Under the pieces are notes generated by a model. It had not been told where the DNA came from, searched no databases, and saw nothing but the letters and a program-made list of their open reading frames with translations. This document shows, piece after piece, positions 23,401-32,057 of a stretch of DNA of 64,000 nucleotides. Each line of letters opens with the position of its first letter. Positions within the stretch are counted from its first letter, which is position 1. The stretch is taken from positions 6,193,951-6,257,950 of the forward strand of contig NC_074726.1 of the NCBI RefSeq assembly GCF_947242115.1, read 5' to 3'. The DNA is from Biomphalaria glabrata (taxonomy: Eukaryota > Mollusca > Gastropoda > Planorbidae). The translations under genes and the position numbers were made by a program.

Positions 23401-24625
23401 GGTAATCTTCTTTAATGTTATAGATGTGTATGTTAGGTTATTTTTGAAGTTGCATTGTTCTAAAGTGTGATGATTGATTATGACTGTTGTTTCCTTTTTA
23501 AGTTTAGTGTTGACAAAGGTAGATCTAGTTCTGTGTTCAGCTAGTGTGCATTTGGTGATTATTAGGATAAATAGCCAGAGCAATTTCATGATGACTGTTC
23601 TTGATTTTAGTTTTTAAAGGAGTCTAGTCTAAATCTAGTTTAAGGTTTACAATGCCTAAGTTAAGGTTAGGGTTAAATTAACTTAAATCAAATCAAATGG
23701 TTTATTAAATTCAAAATGTGGACCTAGACTAGATCTAGATTCTAGATCTAATTCTAGATCAATATATTTACGTGTATAACTAACTACATAGAATATTACT
23801 ATTAGTTATTATTAGTAGTATTAGTAGATGATTAGTAGATCTAAAGCCTTAATTAAAGTCTAAGTCTAACACTAGACATAGATCTAAAATCTAAGGATAT
23901 AATAATAAATATAGACTAGATCTAGATCTAAATTCTAATAAATTATAAGGATTAGTGAGACAAAATAGTCCTAAGCTAAGAATTGTTAATTTGAATTAAT
24001 TAGTAGAAAAAATGCTGAATTAAGTTAAATATATAATTTAAAGATATTAGTTTATTAGTTAAATAGCTTTTTTAATGAATTTGGTTTGATTTAATACAAC
24101 AAAACGAAAAATTTAACTCATCTCTGATTACAGTAAACCCTAACCCTAACCCTAACCTAATTGATAACAATTCAATTACTTGAATTAGATATATATAGAA
24201 TAGATTAGACTTTTTAGACTATGGTGTCTATAGTGTCACTATCTTGCTATAGTCAGACTATAAAAGTATAGATTATAGACTTGTAAGATCTACATCTAGT
24301 CTAGATCTAGACTAGACTGTCACTAGACCTATTCGTATTCTTTCTACACTATACAGTATACTTATAGATCTATAATAGATCTAGATCTAGATCTAGTATA
24401 AACTTTGTAAACTTTGTTGTTGGTTATTTTAAAAGTATTTTTATGTTTTTCTTCAATTTCTTGTTTTTGTTTTATTTATTTATTAATAAATTAAATTTAA
24501 TTATTAAGTTTTTATTAAAATTATTTGTTTACCTTTGGATAAATATCGGCAGTAAATGTTTCAGTAGTAAAAGTTTCAACAACCCTAATGTCTTCTGCAT
24601 TATTAGATCTAGATCTAACACTCAT
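8431..24625 (-). CDS. TYW5: tRNA wybutosine-synthesising protein 5 (JmjC hydroxylase), 7 exons
   Basis: Fe(II)/2-oxoglutarate oxygenase that hydroxylates the wybutosine side chain at position 37 of tRNA-Phe. Coding exons: 24533-24625, 16749-16903, 15941-16010, 15046-15228, 13558-13645, 12108-12224 and 8431-8684. All join in phase with GT-AG borders to give 319 residues (human 315, from memory). Landmarks: [19 protein letters not shown] across exons 1/2; [14 protein letters not shown] and WTHYD in exon 4; [10 protein letters not shown] in exon 5; GDILFIP/ALWFHN across exons 6/7; [15 protein letters not shown] near the end. Inferred Fe ligands are H165, D167 and H240. Exon 1 was found by phase and the DIYPK match to the family N-terminus, so its ATG is the least certain part. 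Intron 1 is 7.6 kb and contains a whole LINE. Confidence 0.93.
8733..9712. repeat. About 1-kb GAAACA-type minisatellite in TYW5 intron 6
   Basis: Tandem variants of GAAACAAGAAACAGT, AAGCAAGAAACAGATAAAC and AAGAAACAATGAAA. The plus strand is purine-rich, so the transcribed (minus) strand is pyrimidine-rich. It begins about 50 bp upstream of the acceptor of the last TYW5 exon. Long open frames rich in Phe/Leu/Cys (minus) or Lys/Gln/Glu/Thr (plus) are products of the repeat and not genes. Confidence 0.95.
9850..10470. other. TYW5 intron 6 spacer, nothing recognised
   Basis: Between the two minisatellites. A 104-codon open frame at 9902-10216 has no domain-like features. Nothing else supported. 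Confidence 0.4.
10471..10911. repeat. 24-bp tandem repeat, about 18 copies
   Basis: Unit CCGAGTCAATGAGTAGGGCTGATA with a few variants (TAGGTCTGAT, TAAGGGTTCAT). The copies near 10740-10900 are virtually identical. The 24-bp period is a multiple of three, which creates fake repetitive peptides (MSRADTES in one frame, YSLTRYQP in another). Confidence 0.97.
11128..11672 (+). mobile_element. LINE reverse transcriptase fragment with SINE-like tail
   Basis: Translates with breaks as [19 protein letters not shown], then a GAPQGCVLS block, [12 protein letters not shown] and [19 protein letters not shown]. These are RT palm motifs of an L2/Rex1-like element. The fragment is followed directly by TCATCTGCCCTATAGATTGC and AAGGTCTGGACAAGGAAACT, which is the 3' tail of SINE family A. 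Confidence 0.75.
11757..11936. repeat. Palindromic 180-bp hairpin element (MITE-like)
   Basis: The two arms are near-complementary for about 65 bp: the left has GAAGGCCTGAATACAGACC and CACAACCTGTGGGCAGTATA; the right is the reverse of GAAGGCCTCCACACAGACC and CACAACCTGTGGGCAGTGTA. The centre contains a further small hairpin, GTTGCCATGT/ACATGGTAAC. It lies in TYW5 intron 6. Confidence 0.8.
12368..12538 (+). mobile_element. LINE 3' end with (ATT)n tail
   Basis: Encodes a [12 protein letters not shown]-like end, then GCGCCTTGAGCC, AACAGCGCTTTATAAATAAA and an ATT microsatellite. This is the usual 3' end of L2/CR1-like elements. Confidence 0.6.
12732..12815. repeat. 27-bp tandem repeat, three copies
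   Basis: GCATAAAAGAGTGCTAGGCT plus GGCTATT repeats with period 27 from 12732; the last copy has TTGGCTGG. It lies in TYW5 intron 5. Confidence 0.9.
13180..13290 (+). repeat. Dispersed repeat, second copy
   Basis: Matches 5120-5275: TCAGATCAACTCAAAACTTT and ACAAGTATTCATTGTTG. Truncated. Confidence 0.5.
15632..15712 (+). mobile_element. Short 3' tail of the 2A-bearing LINE family
   Basis: Contains ATGCATGACTAGACGT, GATGTAATCATCTTCTTT and AACGTCTGTAATATATAAGA, matching the last 80 bp of the LINE at 20092-23610. Confidence 0.8.
17125..17335 (-). mobile_element. LINE 3' end (I/Nimbus-like tail)
   Basis: The minus-strand translation reads [20 protein letters not shown], then [32 protein letters not shown] and a stop, then a GAA-type tail. 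Same family as 2090-2330 and 37540-37645. It lies in TYW5 intron 1. Confidence 0.6.
18590..18910 (+). mobile_element. LINE C-terminal fragment, decayed
   Basis: The broken translation contains WIGHTL, a GKR-like basic segment with WAQ, and [18 protein letters not shown], matching the usual LINE C-terminus pattern W-GH-L, GRPK and DR--WR--V-AL. Confidence 0.55.
19180..19400 (+). repeat. Dispersed repeat, third copy
   Basis: Contains CAAGCTGAAATTTCGCAC, AATTAACCAATTAGTTAATT and TATTGGTAATTAATTA, as in 5120-5275 and 63560-63800. Confidence 0.5.
19749..19902. mobile_element. MITE with CACGTG-containing inverted ends
   Basis: The ends are AAACAAACAACATTAAG-TCACGTGA on the left and ATCACGTGGCTAATAAATG-TTGTTTGTTT on the right. 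A second copy lies at 32058-32192. No coding capacity. Confidence 0.7.
20092..23610 (-). mobile_element. Apparently intact CR1/L2-like LINE with GATAA tail
   Basis: A non-LTR retrotransposon in TYW5 intron 1, same strand as the gene. It holds one long open ORF. The 3' end reads ACGTCTGTATTATATAAGAT with (GATAA/AAGAT) repeats instead of poly(A). The same 3' end recurs at 5930, 15632, 25205, 28310, 44462, 60928 and 61620, so the family is common here. The 5' limit is uncertain. Clade assignment (Jockey/CR1 superfamily, endonuclease + RT, no RNase H) is by motif memory. Confidence 0.9.
20170..23589 (-). CDS. LINE ORF: signal-like leader, 2A peptide, PHD finger, endonuclease, RT (1139 aa)
   Basis: Uninterrupted 1139-codon ORF. 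Residues 1-17 ([17 protein letters not shown]) look like a signal peptide. Residues 81-95 ([15 protein letters not shown]) are a canonical 2A ribosome-skipping motif, with the skip between G94 and P95. A C4HC3 PHD-type finger follows (C101, C104, C117, C120, H125, C128, C148, C151). The AP-type endonuclease spans about residues 216-440, with [22 protein letters not shown] and SDHE. The RT spans about 690-950, with [35 protein letters not shown] and LFADDCIIY. The C-terminus has [17 protein letters not shown]. The protein should nick target DNA and reverse-transcribe the element RNA. The 2A would release a 94-residue leader from the 1045-residue enzyme. 2A motifs are known in some animal non-LTR elements; a signal-like leader before one is less usual. 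Confidence 0.93.
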   Translation of the reverse strand: MKLLWLFILIITKCTLAEHRTRSTFVNTKLKKETTVIINHHTLEQCNFKNNLTYTSITLKKITHHKWKFSIRHSRNKYLSLLILMAGDVESNPGPRSKDRCNICKKICTLKQKAIQCDTCDEWYHASCLHMNTPVYYALGNKDASWHCVPCGLPQFTSGLFDSFDADTSNPYNILNTIPNQTHQPLARSTPVKPKSTKINTTASLNKPTKEVIPKYLKTLVINFQSIRNKTADLEILLECEKPDIIAGTETWLHPEIYNAEIFNSNYEIFRKDRADNHGGVLLAIKNTLIAEEITLPNSKNVESTFCKINTTSTSLIIGSIYRPPNSSLEYMQELCNQITTLKETNKNAVFWIMGDFNLPDINWKTLTIDKHQNLKDINELFIETLHNLSLDQIIKKPTRLNNTLDLFLTNRPGLVVDYEIIPGLSDHEIIKIHSQIKAVANTKPKRKILLWNKCNLTQLHQAALNFQQTFLLEKDINQPVDDLWNFIKNHLKSIIENHIPTKYTSNKINKCWFNNRLKKLCKQKENLYRKFKETNAERVYKKYIKIKHLTQKVSRQLQSEYINNVISKDNNKNLWSYIKSKKMETTGVAPLKDEHNIIHNDNETKANILNKYFASAFSAPGDKDILLNLNQVDNIEDIVVQENGIQKLLANTKPNKASGPDGIPARLLKELSNELAPVFKILFQASLNQGRVPKDWKEANVTPLFKKGEKSDPGNYRPVSLTSITCKILEHIICSNIINHLDKHNVLTPYQHGFRKYRSCETQLIGLIDDFSKGLDNSEQIDAILLDFSKAFDKVHHHSLLKKLKYFGINGPLHQWIKDFLIGREQTVIINGSKSTPITVNSGVPQGTVLGPLLFLIYINDLPNCISSGTKVRLFADDCIIYRTIKTTQDTDILQRELDELQKWESNWSMSFHPEKCQLLRVTKKLKQINSTYLIHGKPVSQTKNAKYLGVIINEKLSWNPHIDETTKKSNKALGFIKRNFYKSNKNIKLKCYLTLVRPIIEYASSVWDPSTQENIKKLEQTQNRAVRFITNEYLHLTRVTPLVKSLNLESLQDRRLKSKVAIIHKTLNHNLQIQKQNLIKYSERHKDKGTFLVPYARTNLYKYSFFPSAIRAWNGLPELARKTSDLAEFKSLVNMHD
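24137..24160. repeat. Interstitial telomere-like CCCTAA repeats
   Basis: Three CCCTAA units plus CCTAA, in the AT-rich stretch between the LINE and TYW5 exon 1. Short, so it may be chance or a repair scar. Confidence 0.8.
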
Positions 24626-25204
24626 TATATTATAGATAGATTAAATAGACCGTTCCAAATGATTACTAGACTAGAATCTAGACTCTAGGCCGACTCTAGG
24701 CCTAGAACCAGATGATCGCGAAAACTTTCTTCCAAAACGAAAGTAATAAGATGTCCAATAACATCCGGAATGGACGAATATTTTTAAATGCCAGTGACAC
24801 GAGACAACTGAAAGATATTTACATATTTAGCATGTCATGTCTTCTTGTAGTGTTTCAAGTTTCATTAGGTTACTACACTAGTTAATCTAGAATCTTCCTA
24901 GTAGATCTACAACTTCGAGAAGAATGTAAAAAAAGAGGTGCCAAGATAGCTTGAAGAAAGAAAGATCTGATCGACAGGCCGGACAGGTAATCTCACTTAT
25001 TTAATTATAGAATAAAAAAATATAATATAATAATAATAATAGATCACTATATTATATTTATTAATCTATATATAAAATTATATTATTAAATAATTAATTG
25101 TTATGTTGGTTTATATAGTCAATATACTAATATACTAATATTATACTATAGATCTAGTAACAATTTAGATATAAACTATAATACTATACACTATAATAAA
25201 CCAA

Positions 25205-25372
25205 TCGACCAATGACTTTGCAGAATCTAAGTCATTGGTCAATGATTGGTTAACATGCATGACTACTGACTAGATTGACTATAGTAGTATATATGTCATA
25301 TGAACACACCTATGACGTAAACATCTTTTGTTTTGAAGTAAACAACGTCTGTATTTATAAGATAAGTTATAT
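25205..25372 (+). mobile_element. 3' tail of the 2A-bearing LINE family
   Basis: Contains AGTCATTGGTCAATGATTGG, ATGCATGACTA, TTTGAAGTAAACAACGTCTG and TATTTATAAGATAAG. Diverged and truncated; sits upstream of TYW5. Confidence 0.7.
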
Positions 25373-25429
25373 CAAAATTTTCATTATTTAAATATATATA
25401 TATATATCTGTTAACTGGTTGTCAGAGGC

Positions 25430-25770
25430 TATTTCAGTATTTGAGTAACTGGCGCCTTAACCAGAAAGCTTCGGGCAGTAGGGGCTTGTTAGCCATGGAG
25501 CTAGGAGCTAAGGAATAAACTCTGAATTGAAACCTCTGTTGCCTTGCAGCTAGACGAAGTAGACCCAATCAAGGGAAAGGCTTCGGGAGTCAACCCTGAT
25601 GAAAAATCAGGAGCTGGCGACCCTAAGGCAGTGTACAGTACCCAGGGCTACACTCTGGCAGAACCTGCGACACCGCTGACCCCAAACTTTATCGGCACTG
25701 CTGTTCCTTTGGATATATCATTTGCGTGGAGAGGGGGGAACTGATGTGTGGGCGACATTGTTCATATTTA
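25430..25770 (+). repeat. GC-richer block, probable repeat of unknown class
   Basis: A 66-codon open frame and flanks have higher GC than the surroundings, ending in GGAGAGGGGGGAACTGATGT. The look is that of the leader of a snail mobile element, but no second copy lies in this window. Not called a gene. Confidence 0.3.
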
Positions 25771-25972
25771 AATAGCAATGCTAGTATTATAATGTTACCA
25801 AGCTAATATTTTTGCCAAGTAAATTGTAATGTTCTACCATACAACAGCAAATATATATATATACAGAGAGAGAAAGAGAGAGAGGGAGAGATTGAAAAAG
25901 GTGATATATGTTTAAAAAAAATGAAACTGTATATTGTTTAATACATTTTTACTTTTTTTTTCTAAAATTAGG

Positions 25973-26876
25973 TACATTGAGTACTTGAAACATGGACATT
26001 CTGAAAGCTATGTATTTTTTAAAGCAGCAATATTCGCCCAAATGAAGAAAGCAAAGTATCTAGCTGATGATTTAAAAATGGACACAAATGGCATAATATC
26101 TGAAGCGCAATGTGAGTGTCCAGTCGGAATGGGTCCAAGTGCACACTGTACGCACATACAAGCGATACAATTATATGGACTAAGTAGATTGAAAAAGGAT
26201 AAAGAATTAAAAATTCAACTAACATGTACAGAAAAACTACAAAAATTTCATGTAGTAAAAAAACAAACAGGTTCGCCTGTAAAAGCAGAGTCTTTGAAAC
26301 TTTTGGTTCCAGACAATATAATCTATGATCCCCGCACATACAAAATGCCTAAAGAAAATTATAATTCATTTTTTAGAAACATTGGGATGTCTGCTAAAGA
26401 TGTCCCACAAAGACCTATTTTCCAACTATATGAACCTGCCAATATTTGTGCTTATGTCAATGACCATCAGTACACTAAAGTTCCTTTAGTAGATATTTAT
26501 TTAAAAAGTATAGGACTAAAAGATGTTACAAATGAGGATATTATTAAAATAGAAAAAAAAAACAACTAGAGGACAGTCATTAAACAAATCATGGATAAAA
26601 GATAGACTAAAAAGGGTTCAATCATCAAATTTTGGTAGTATTTGTAAGGCAGGAGATATAACTGTATTGGATAACTTAGCATTAAAATGTATGAAAAGTG
26701 TTAACTTAAAAACTAGTGCAATTAAGCATGGACATAAATATGAAGCCACTGCTATCAAAAAGTATAAATTATATAGTGGCCATAAAGTACAAAGATGTGG
26801 AATTTTCATTTGTTATGAATTTCCATTTTTTTGGGATCTTCTCCTGATGGGATTGTTAAATTGCCAGAGTACTTGA
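25973..26876 (+). pseudogene. SWIM finger + YqaJ-like nuclease, ISL2EU-type transposon relic
   Basis: Starts after a splice-acceptor-like TTTTTTCTAAAATTAG. It encodes RYIEYLKHG, then a SWIM zinc finger (CEC at the core, AHCTH about nine residues later), a middle region, and then in other frames HGHKYEATAIKKYKLYSGHK and a FFG-SSPDGIVKLP segment. These match YqaJ exonuclease motifs (G--YE--AI--Y and P-G-SPDGIV). At least one stop (after about residue 211) and frame changes separate the parts, so it is a pseudogene. ISL2EU/PHIS transposons carry such a nuclease next to a DDE transposase, and a matching transposase relic lies convergently at 27748-28180. Confidence 0.7.
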
Positions 26877-27747
26877 TGTCACTACTGTGCCACACCTATG
26901 TGTCACAGATGAGGGAAATTCTCTAAAAAGAACTCATAATTATTATTACTAAGTTCAAGGTCAAATGCTATGTACAAAGGCTAAGATTGTTACATTTATG
27001 ATCTTTACCTTGAAAGATTTTTAAGTCATAACCATACATAGAGATGATGAGTTCATCAAAGTAATGGTAGACAAACTAGTTTTATTTTATGAAAATCACT
27101 TTAAAAATGTTTTGCTACAGTCCAATTTCTTCAAATCAAGTTATGATTGATTTTTTTTTACCATTGTAACTTTGCATAAACTTCAGACTGCCATCATGCT
27201 TGTACCAGGTTTTAACCCTGCTGTTTGGATGGAACATCCAAACATTGAAAATATTTTTTGTTTCTAACAATGCAAAATCAATGTATTTTGAATGTATCTG
27301 TATATTGAAAAGTATGTAGTTCAATAATATTTGGATAAACATTATTTGTAATTATTTTTTTTTTGTTAATAGCAACTTAAAATTGGGCCTATTCCTATTG
27401 AAACATAAATCAAAGTACTGATAAATATATAATTTTATTTTCTATTGTACCTAATCATTTTGCCTGTTTTCAATTATTGTTTAATATATTATTAATGTAA
27501 ATACTTGGACATTTAATTTGAATTTGATTATTGATTATTTTTGCTATAGTTAATTAAATTTATCACATATATTGTATGCAAATGTCAATCCATTGTTTTT
27601 GTCATTACTTATAAATATGTAACAAGTTCATAAAAAATATAATAACGAAAAAAAAAACATTGAATTGATGTGATTTATTGGCCACACAAGTGTCTAACAG
27701 CAACACCATGATACAAGTTTGACATGTATACTTAAGAACAGTTGAAT

Positions 27748-28180
27748 TTAGCATGTTAAAAGTAAAAAGAAACAATCATTTTCTAATAGCATTTTATTAT
27801 TACAATATTGTATTATTGTAGTATAATAATCAATAAATAAAAAAGTTGGCATGTTTAAAGTTATATTTTTGTTGAAAAAAATATCTTGTACATTGAATCC
27901 TTTGTCAGCCATTTTAGAGTCTCCAGGGTCACATAAATTATACACCATGCTCCGTTGTACTAATTGCCTATCAGAAGCTGAACCACCAAAGGCGTTAGAA
28001 ATATAGGAAACAAGTCCTCCCGGTGTACAGCCTACCAAAACTTTCATGGTGTTTCTATGTTTATAGTTAGAAAATGTTACTCTCTGTGGACGTGGGTTAG
28101 AAGGAATCAATAATCAAGGCTGGTGGCAATAATTTCAACATCAAGTAAAGCCATCATATGTTGACTTCCATGCAGCAGCT
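27748..28180 (-). pseudogene. DDE transposase relic (DDE_Tnp_4, PHIS/ISL2EU type)
   Basis: The 120-codon minus-strand frame contains TFSNYKHRNTMKVLVGCTPG, then GLVSYISNAFGGSASDRQLV, then GDSKMADKGFNVQDIFF and NMPTFL. These fit DDE_Tnp_4 with its second and third acidic residues (SASD and MAD). Upstream in other frames AAAWKSTYDGF and ALIIDS suggest the first D. The beginning and end of the protein are missing. It converges with the YqaJ relic. Confidence 0.75.
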
Positions 28181-28309
28181 GAAACAAACAAACAAAATAA
28201 TTATAATTATTGGTCATGTAACAAAACTACCTTCATCAAGCTGTATTAATAATACAAAAAAAAAATATAACCATTAAACATAGAATGAAGAAAAAAAAGC
28301 TGAAGATAT

Positions 28310-28725
28310 TAGGCTCAACTCAAGAAAACATTAAGAAACTGGAACAGACACAAAATAGAGCAGTGAGAATGAATATTCACATTTGACTGAATCACTGAAT
28401 TTAAAAAGCCTTCAGGATAGAAGACTCAAAAGTAAAGTAACAATTATACATAAAACACTGAACCATAATCTTCAAATACAAAATCAAAATTTAATAAAAT
28501 ACTCAGAAAGGCACAAAGATAAAGGCACATTTCTTGTCCCATGCTAGGACAAATTTGTACAAATGCTCCTTCTTCCTTAGTTCTTTTAGAGCATAGAATT
28601 GGTTGCCTGATCTAGCCAAGAAAACCAGTGACATAGCAGAATTTAGGTCATTGGTTAATATGCATGATGCGTAGGACATCTTTTTTGAAGTAACATCTGT
28701 AATATATAAGATAAGACTATTGTTT
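28310..28725 (+). mobile_element. LINE 3' fragment (2A-bearing family)
   Basis: Plus-strand copy covering the last 400 bp. It includes AAACTGGAACAGACACAAAA, AAAGCCTTCAGGATAGAAGA, CATGCTAGGACAAATTTGTA and the ATCTGTAATATATAAGATAA tail. Internal small deletions. It lies beside the ISL2EU relic. Confidence 0.85.
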
Positions 28726-29849
28726 CATAATAAATTTTTAAAAAATTTTCTTCATACCTTTTTGAGCAGGCTTCCTTGTGTAAAGATGTTGAACAGCATC
28801 TGTAGTGCATACATAGATCAGTCTTAATTTCAACTGCCCTTTAAAAAAAACTGACATTCTAAAAAAAACAAAAAAAAAAAAATAACTTAAGAATACAGAC
28901 AAAATAAAATTACATTAAAGACAATCATGAAATGTTCAATGTATGGTATACAAGAAAAATTGTTGGTATAATGATGAGGCCCTGTAATTTTTTTTTATCA
29001 GTAGGCCTATCTACACAATGAAATTAAAAAAACAACTATTATACATTTTTTATAACTAAAGCACTGACACATCTCTTACAGTAGCTTTCTATAATTAGTA
29101 CAAATAAGAAAAAAAAAGACTAACAACATTATTTCCTTTGTCAGGGTGATTTACATTTACCTCTTACTTAAAAGCAACTTCACACTCATTGGAATAGGGC
29201 TGAATTGGGTTTAATGCTTACTATAGACTTTTCTGTTTACTAAAAAAAAAGAAAAATAAATAAATAAAGCACTCTACTGGCAGAATTAGTGATAATACTA
29301 CAATTTTCAAAAAAATCTGAAAATGAGTAAATTAAATAGAACTATTTTGTGCACATTCAGCAATTCTATACTGCTTTTAAAAATGAGGTCTAAATGTTTA
29401 ATATTTGGGGTAATTCTAAGTCTTAAGCACATTAAAGTTTAAACCTGAGTCAGAACGAGCCATATTTAAAATGAATTTAATTGTTAGGTGCTTTATATAA
29501 CTCTTAACATGACATTTTTTAGTTTCGAAATACCTTTCAGTTTCGGTAAAGACAGTATCTTATGACCTGTCCATTCTTAAAGGTTATACAAAATAAAAAC
29601 GTGGGAGAATTTTCCTCATTAATTTTATTTTAAAACCTTCCACGAAAGTCGTATCTGCGAAAGTCAATGAAATGAACTACTGTAGCTCCTAGCTCAAATT
29701 TGTTCTTATACCAAAGACAGAGTTTTGTGTTTTCCTTGTCAAATTGGCACGAGAGCTACTGGAGGCCAATTAGCAAACAAAGGCTACTGTAATTGTGACT
29801 GTAACTTGACTGTAAGTATTTTGGACAGCACGATGTTTTTGTAAATCAC

Positions 29850-30740
29850 GTGAAGTCTGTGTCAACGTGGTTGGATTTATATTGTCCAACGGTAGCACAA
29901 CGGATAACGGTGCTAGAACAAATTACAAAAGAAATACAGCATTGGCGCGCAGTCTTAACAACAAGCATTTCGTGGGAGAACAGATCAACTTTATGCACCA
30001 AACAACGGTCAATATTTGGGTTGGTTGAGATGCTAGCCCGATTCGACTCAACCATCTTCGACTAATGAAGAACTCCTTAACTCACGACCATATATTCGGG
30101 CAAATTATTCAAAACGAGCTTATGAGCCTGATGGGATCAGAAATAAAAGGGAAAGTTATTAATAAAATCAATCAAGGAGCAGATGTCCCATCTATTGCGT
30201 TTTGTGCACGTATCAGATACAAACTTTAAGGTGGAGAACACTTCATCGAATTTCTAGATGTTGAAAACGCATCAGGCTCTTCTCATCGTGCTGGAAAACC
30301 TTCGTCTGGATATCGCCGACTGTCGTAGCCAGGGATCTGACAATGGTGCGAACATGAAGGGAAAGCACCAAAGCGTTAAGACGCACATTATTCACACTAA
30401 CAATTAATCATTTTACACTCCGTAGTGCGGCTGCCAATAATCTGAAATTTGTTTTAGGAGACATAGCTAAATGCAACTCTAAAGCTGTGACGTTTTTTTT
30501 AATATCATACAGAGATTTTTTTATATAAAGGTTTTGCTGCGTCATCTGACAAGTGAAAAAAAATTGGAAGACACAGTGCCTTTCATGACAACAAAATCAC
30601 TGTCAGAAACACAATGGTAGTGCCGCCTCGAAAGTTATAATTCGCTACGCCATCGAACGAAAGAATTCGGGAGGCGCTATTGACTGTCGCTGTCACCGCA
30701 AACGATCAATTAAGGAAAAGTAAAGCCGAATGTCTAGCAA
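29850..30740 (+). pseudogene. hAT-type transposase relic (DUF4371/ZMYM-like)
   Basis: Broken plus-strand frames contain RITVLEQITKEIQHWRAVL, GLVEMLARFDSTIFD, IQNELMSLMGSEIKGKVINK, GGEHFIEFLDVENASG and LRLDIADCRSQGSDNGANMK, matching the DUF4371 region of hAT-derived transposases. Several stops and frameshifts are present, so it is an old inactive copy. Confidence 0.8.
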
Positions 30741-31638
30741 ACTGTTAACAAGGAAGCTTTAAGGAGTTTTTTTTATCAGTATTATCTTATAGTATGATAT
30801 TTGATTTGTTATGAATACTGTCAGCAAAACGTTGCAATCTGCTGACATGCAAAGACCTTCTTGCACTTTTTAGAAAGTACCAGGACAAAGATTTCTCTGG
30901 TGCACCGAACACAACAAAGATAAAAATTGATTCTGAAATAAACGACGATCTGAAATTCAAGGAACAGAGAGTCTGACAAAGAGTCAGTCAAAGAATCAGA
31001 CGAAAGAAATAGAAACAATTTGATTAAGAGAGTATAGATGAATCAACATTTTCGCCAACAGCGTCAGAAGCGGACGAGCCCATTAGAGAGATGTTACGAT
31101 ATAAGGAGCCCTGCATATGACACTCGCCCAGGGCCCCGCGCACTGCTAAGCCGCCTTTGTCTAGATATATACCTATAAACCGATGTTCAGGCCAGACTTA
31201 GGTATGTGGAGGTGCTACACTATTTCAAAAGCTTAAATATCCACAGATACAAATGCTTATATCTAAAAGCATGCAATATTTTAGAAGAAAGAAGTAGAGT
31301 AGGCTCTACTTGTCACTTTCCCTTTAAAAAAAAAAATTACTATGGATAATTTAGTTTTAAAAAAAATGTGGAGGGTAAGGTTCTTGGTAGACGCACTGTC
31401 GTAAATCCGAAGCTGTAGGCGTAAACCAATAATATCGTTATCTACATATGATCCGAGCCTGCTTTATAGTGCCTACAAGCGGACTCTCGTCTTAATCACA
31501 TTATTGTCACCTGACGCAAGATTTAAAACGTTAAAAATAAACAAAAATACTTAAATGTTTCTGATCCGTTGAAACTCCAATATATTTTTCTCTTTTATGG
31601 AGTCTCCTTTCTTGCCTGCCCTGCTCCGTTAAGTTTGG
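30741..31638. other. Intergenic, nothing recognised
   Basis: Follows the hAT relic. No terminal repeats, exon or recurring repeat identified. Confidence 0.4.
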
Positions 31639-31825
31639 CCCTGTATATGTTTATACAATATTTTACATGTTTCGGAAGTTCCTTCAGAGTTGAAGATAAC
31701 TACTCCCTAGTCCAAACCTCTCGCAAGACCACGCGGGATGGTAGCGAGCAGTGTATGAACGGTGGACCACCGAGACAACAGAACGACAGTCCAGCGCACA
31801 TACAATGTATCCATCCAATGTAGAT
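31639..31825 (-). repeat. tRNA-related SINE, family B
   Basis: On the minus strand GTGCGCTGGACTGTCGTTCT, then GTGGTCCACCGTTCATACAC, a GCTACCATCCCGCGTGGTCT block, TTATCTTCAACTCTGAAGGA and ACATGTAAAATATT. Shared with 60781-60925 and 61980-62140 on the plus strand. Confidence 0.65.
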
Positions 31826-32057
31826 AGTAGATCTAGCTCCCGCTCCTCAATAACGAGGAATGACTAGATTCAAATCTAACTTTCATTTTTCTAGACGAAC
31901 AACTGAGACACCACTTTGCCTTAACTGGCATGGAGGTAAGCAGCTGCCGATAGCCTCTGAAAGAGACAGCTAGCGAGCACTCACGATTGTTGCAAGAATC
32001 GAAAATTATCTTATATTATTCTAGACTGCGTGCTCTAAGACCTCATTCACCAATCGT

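Noticed and set aside
24443-24688. 81-codon plus-strand frame
   Set aside because: Overlaps TYW5 exon 1 on the opposite strand; low-complexity Phe/Leu-rich start, no domain.
25544-25744. 66-codon frame as a small gene
   Set aside because: Starts mid-block after a splice-like tract and resembles a mobile-element leader; no support for a protein.
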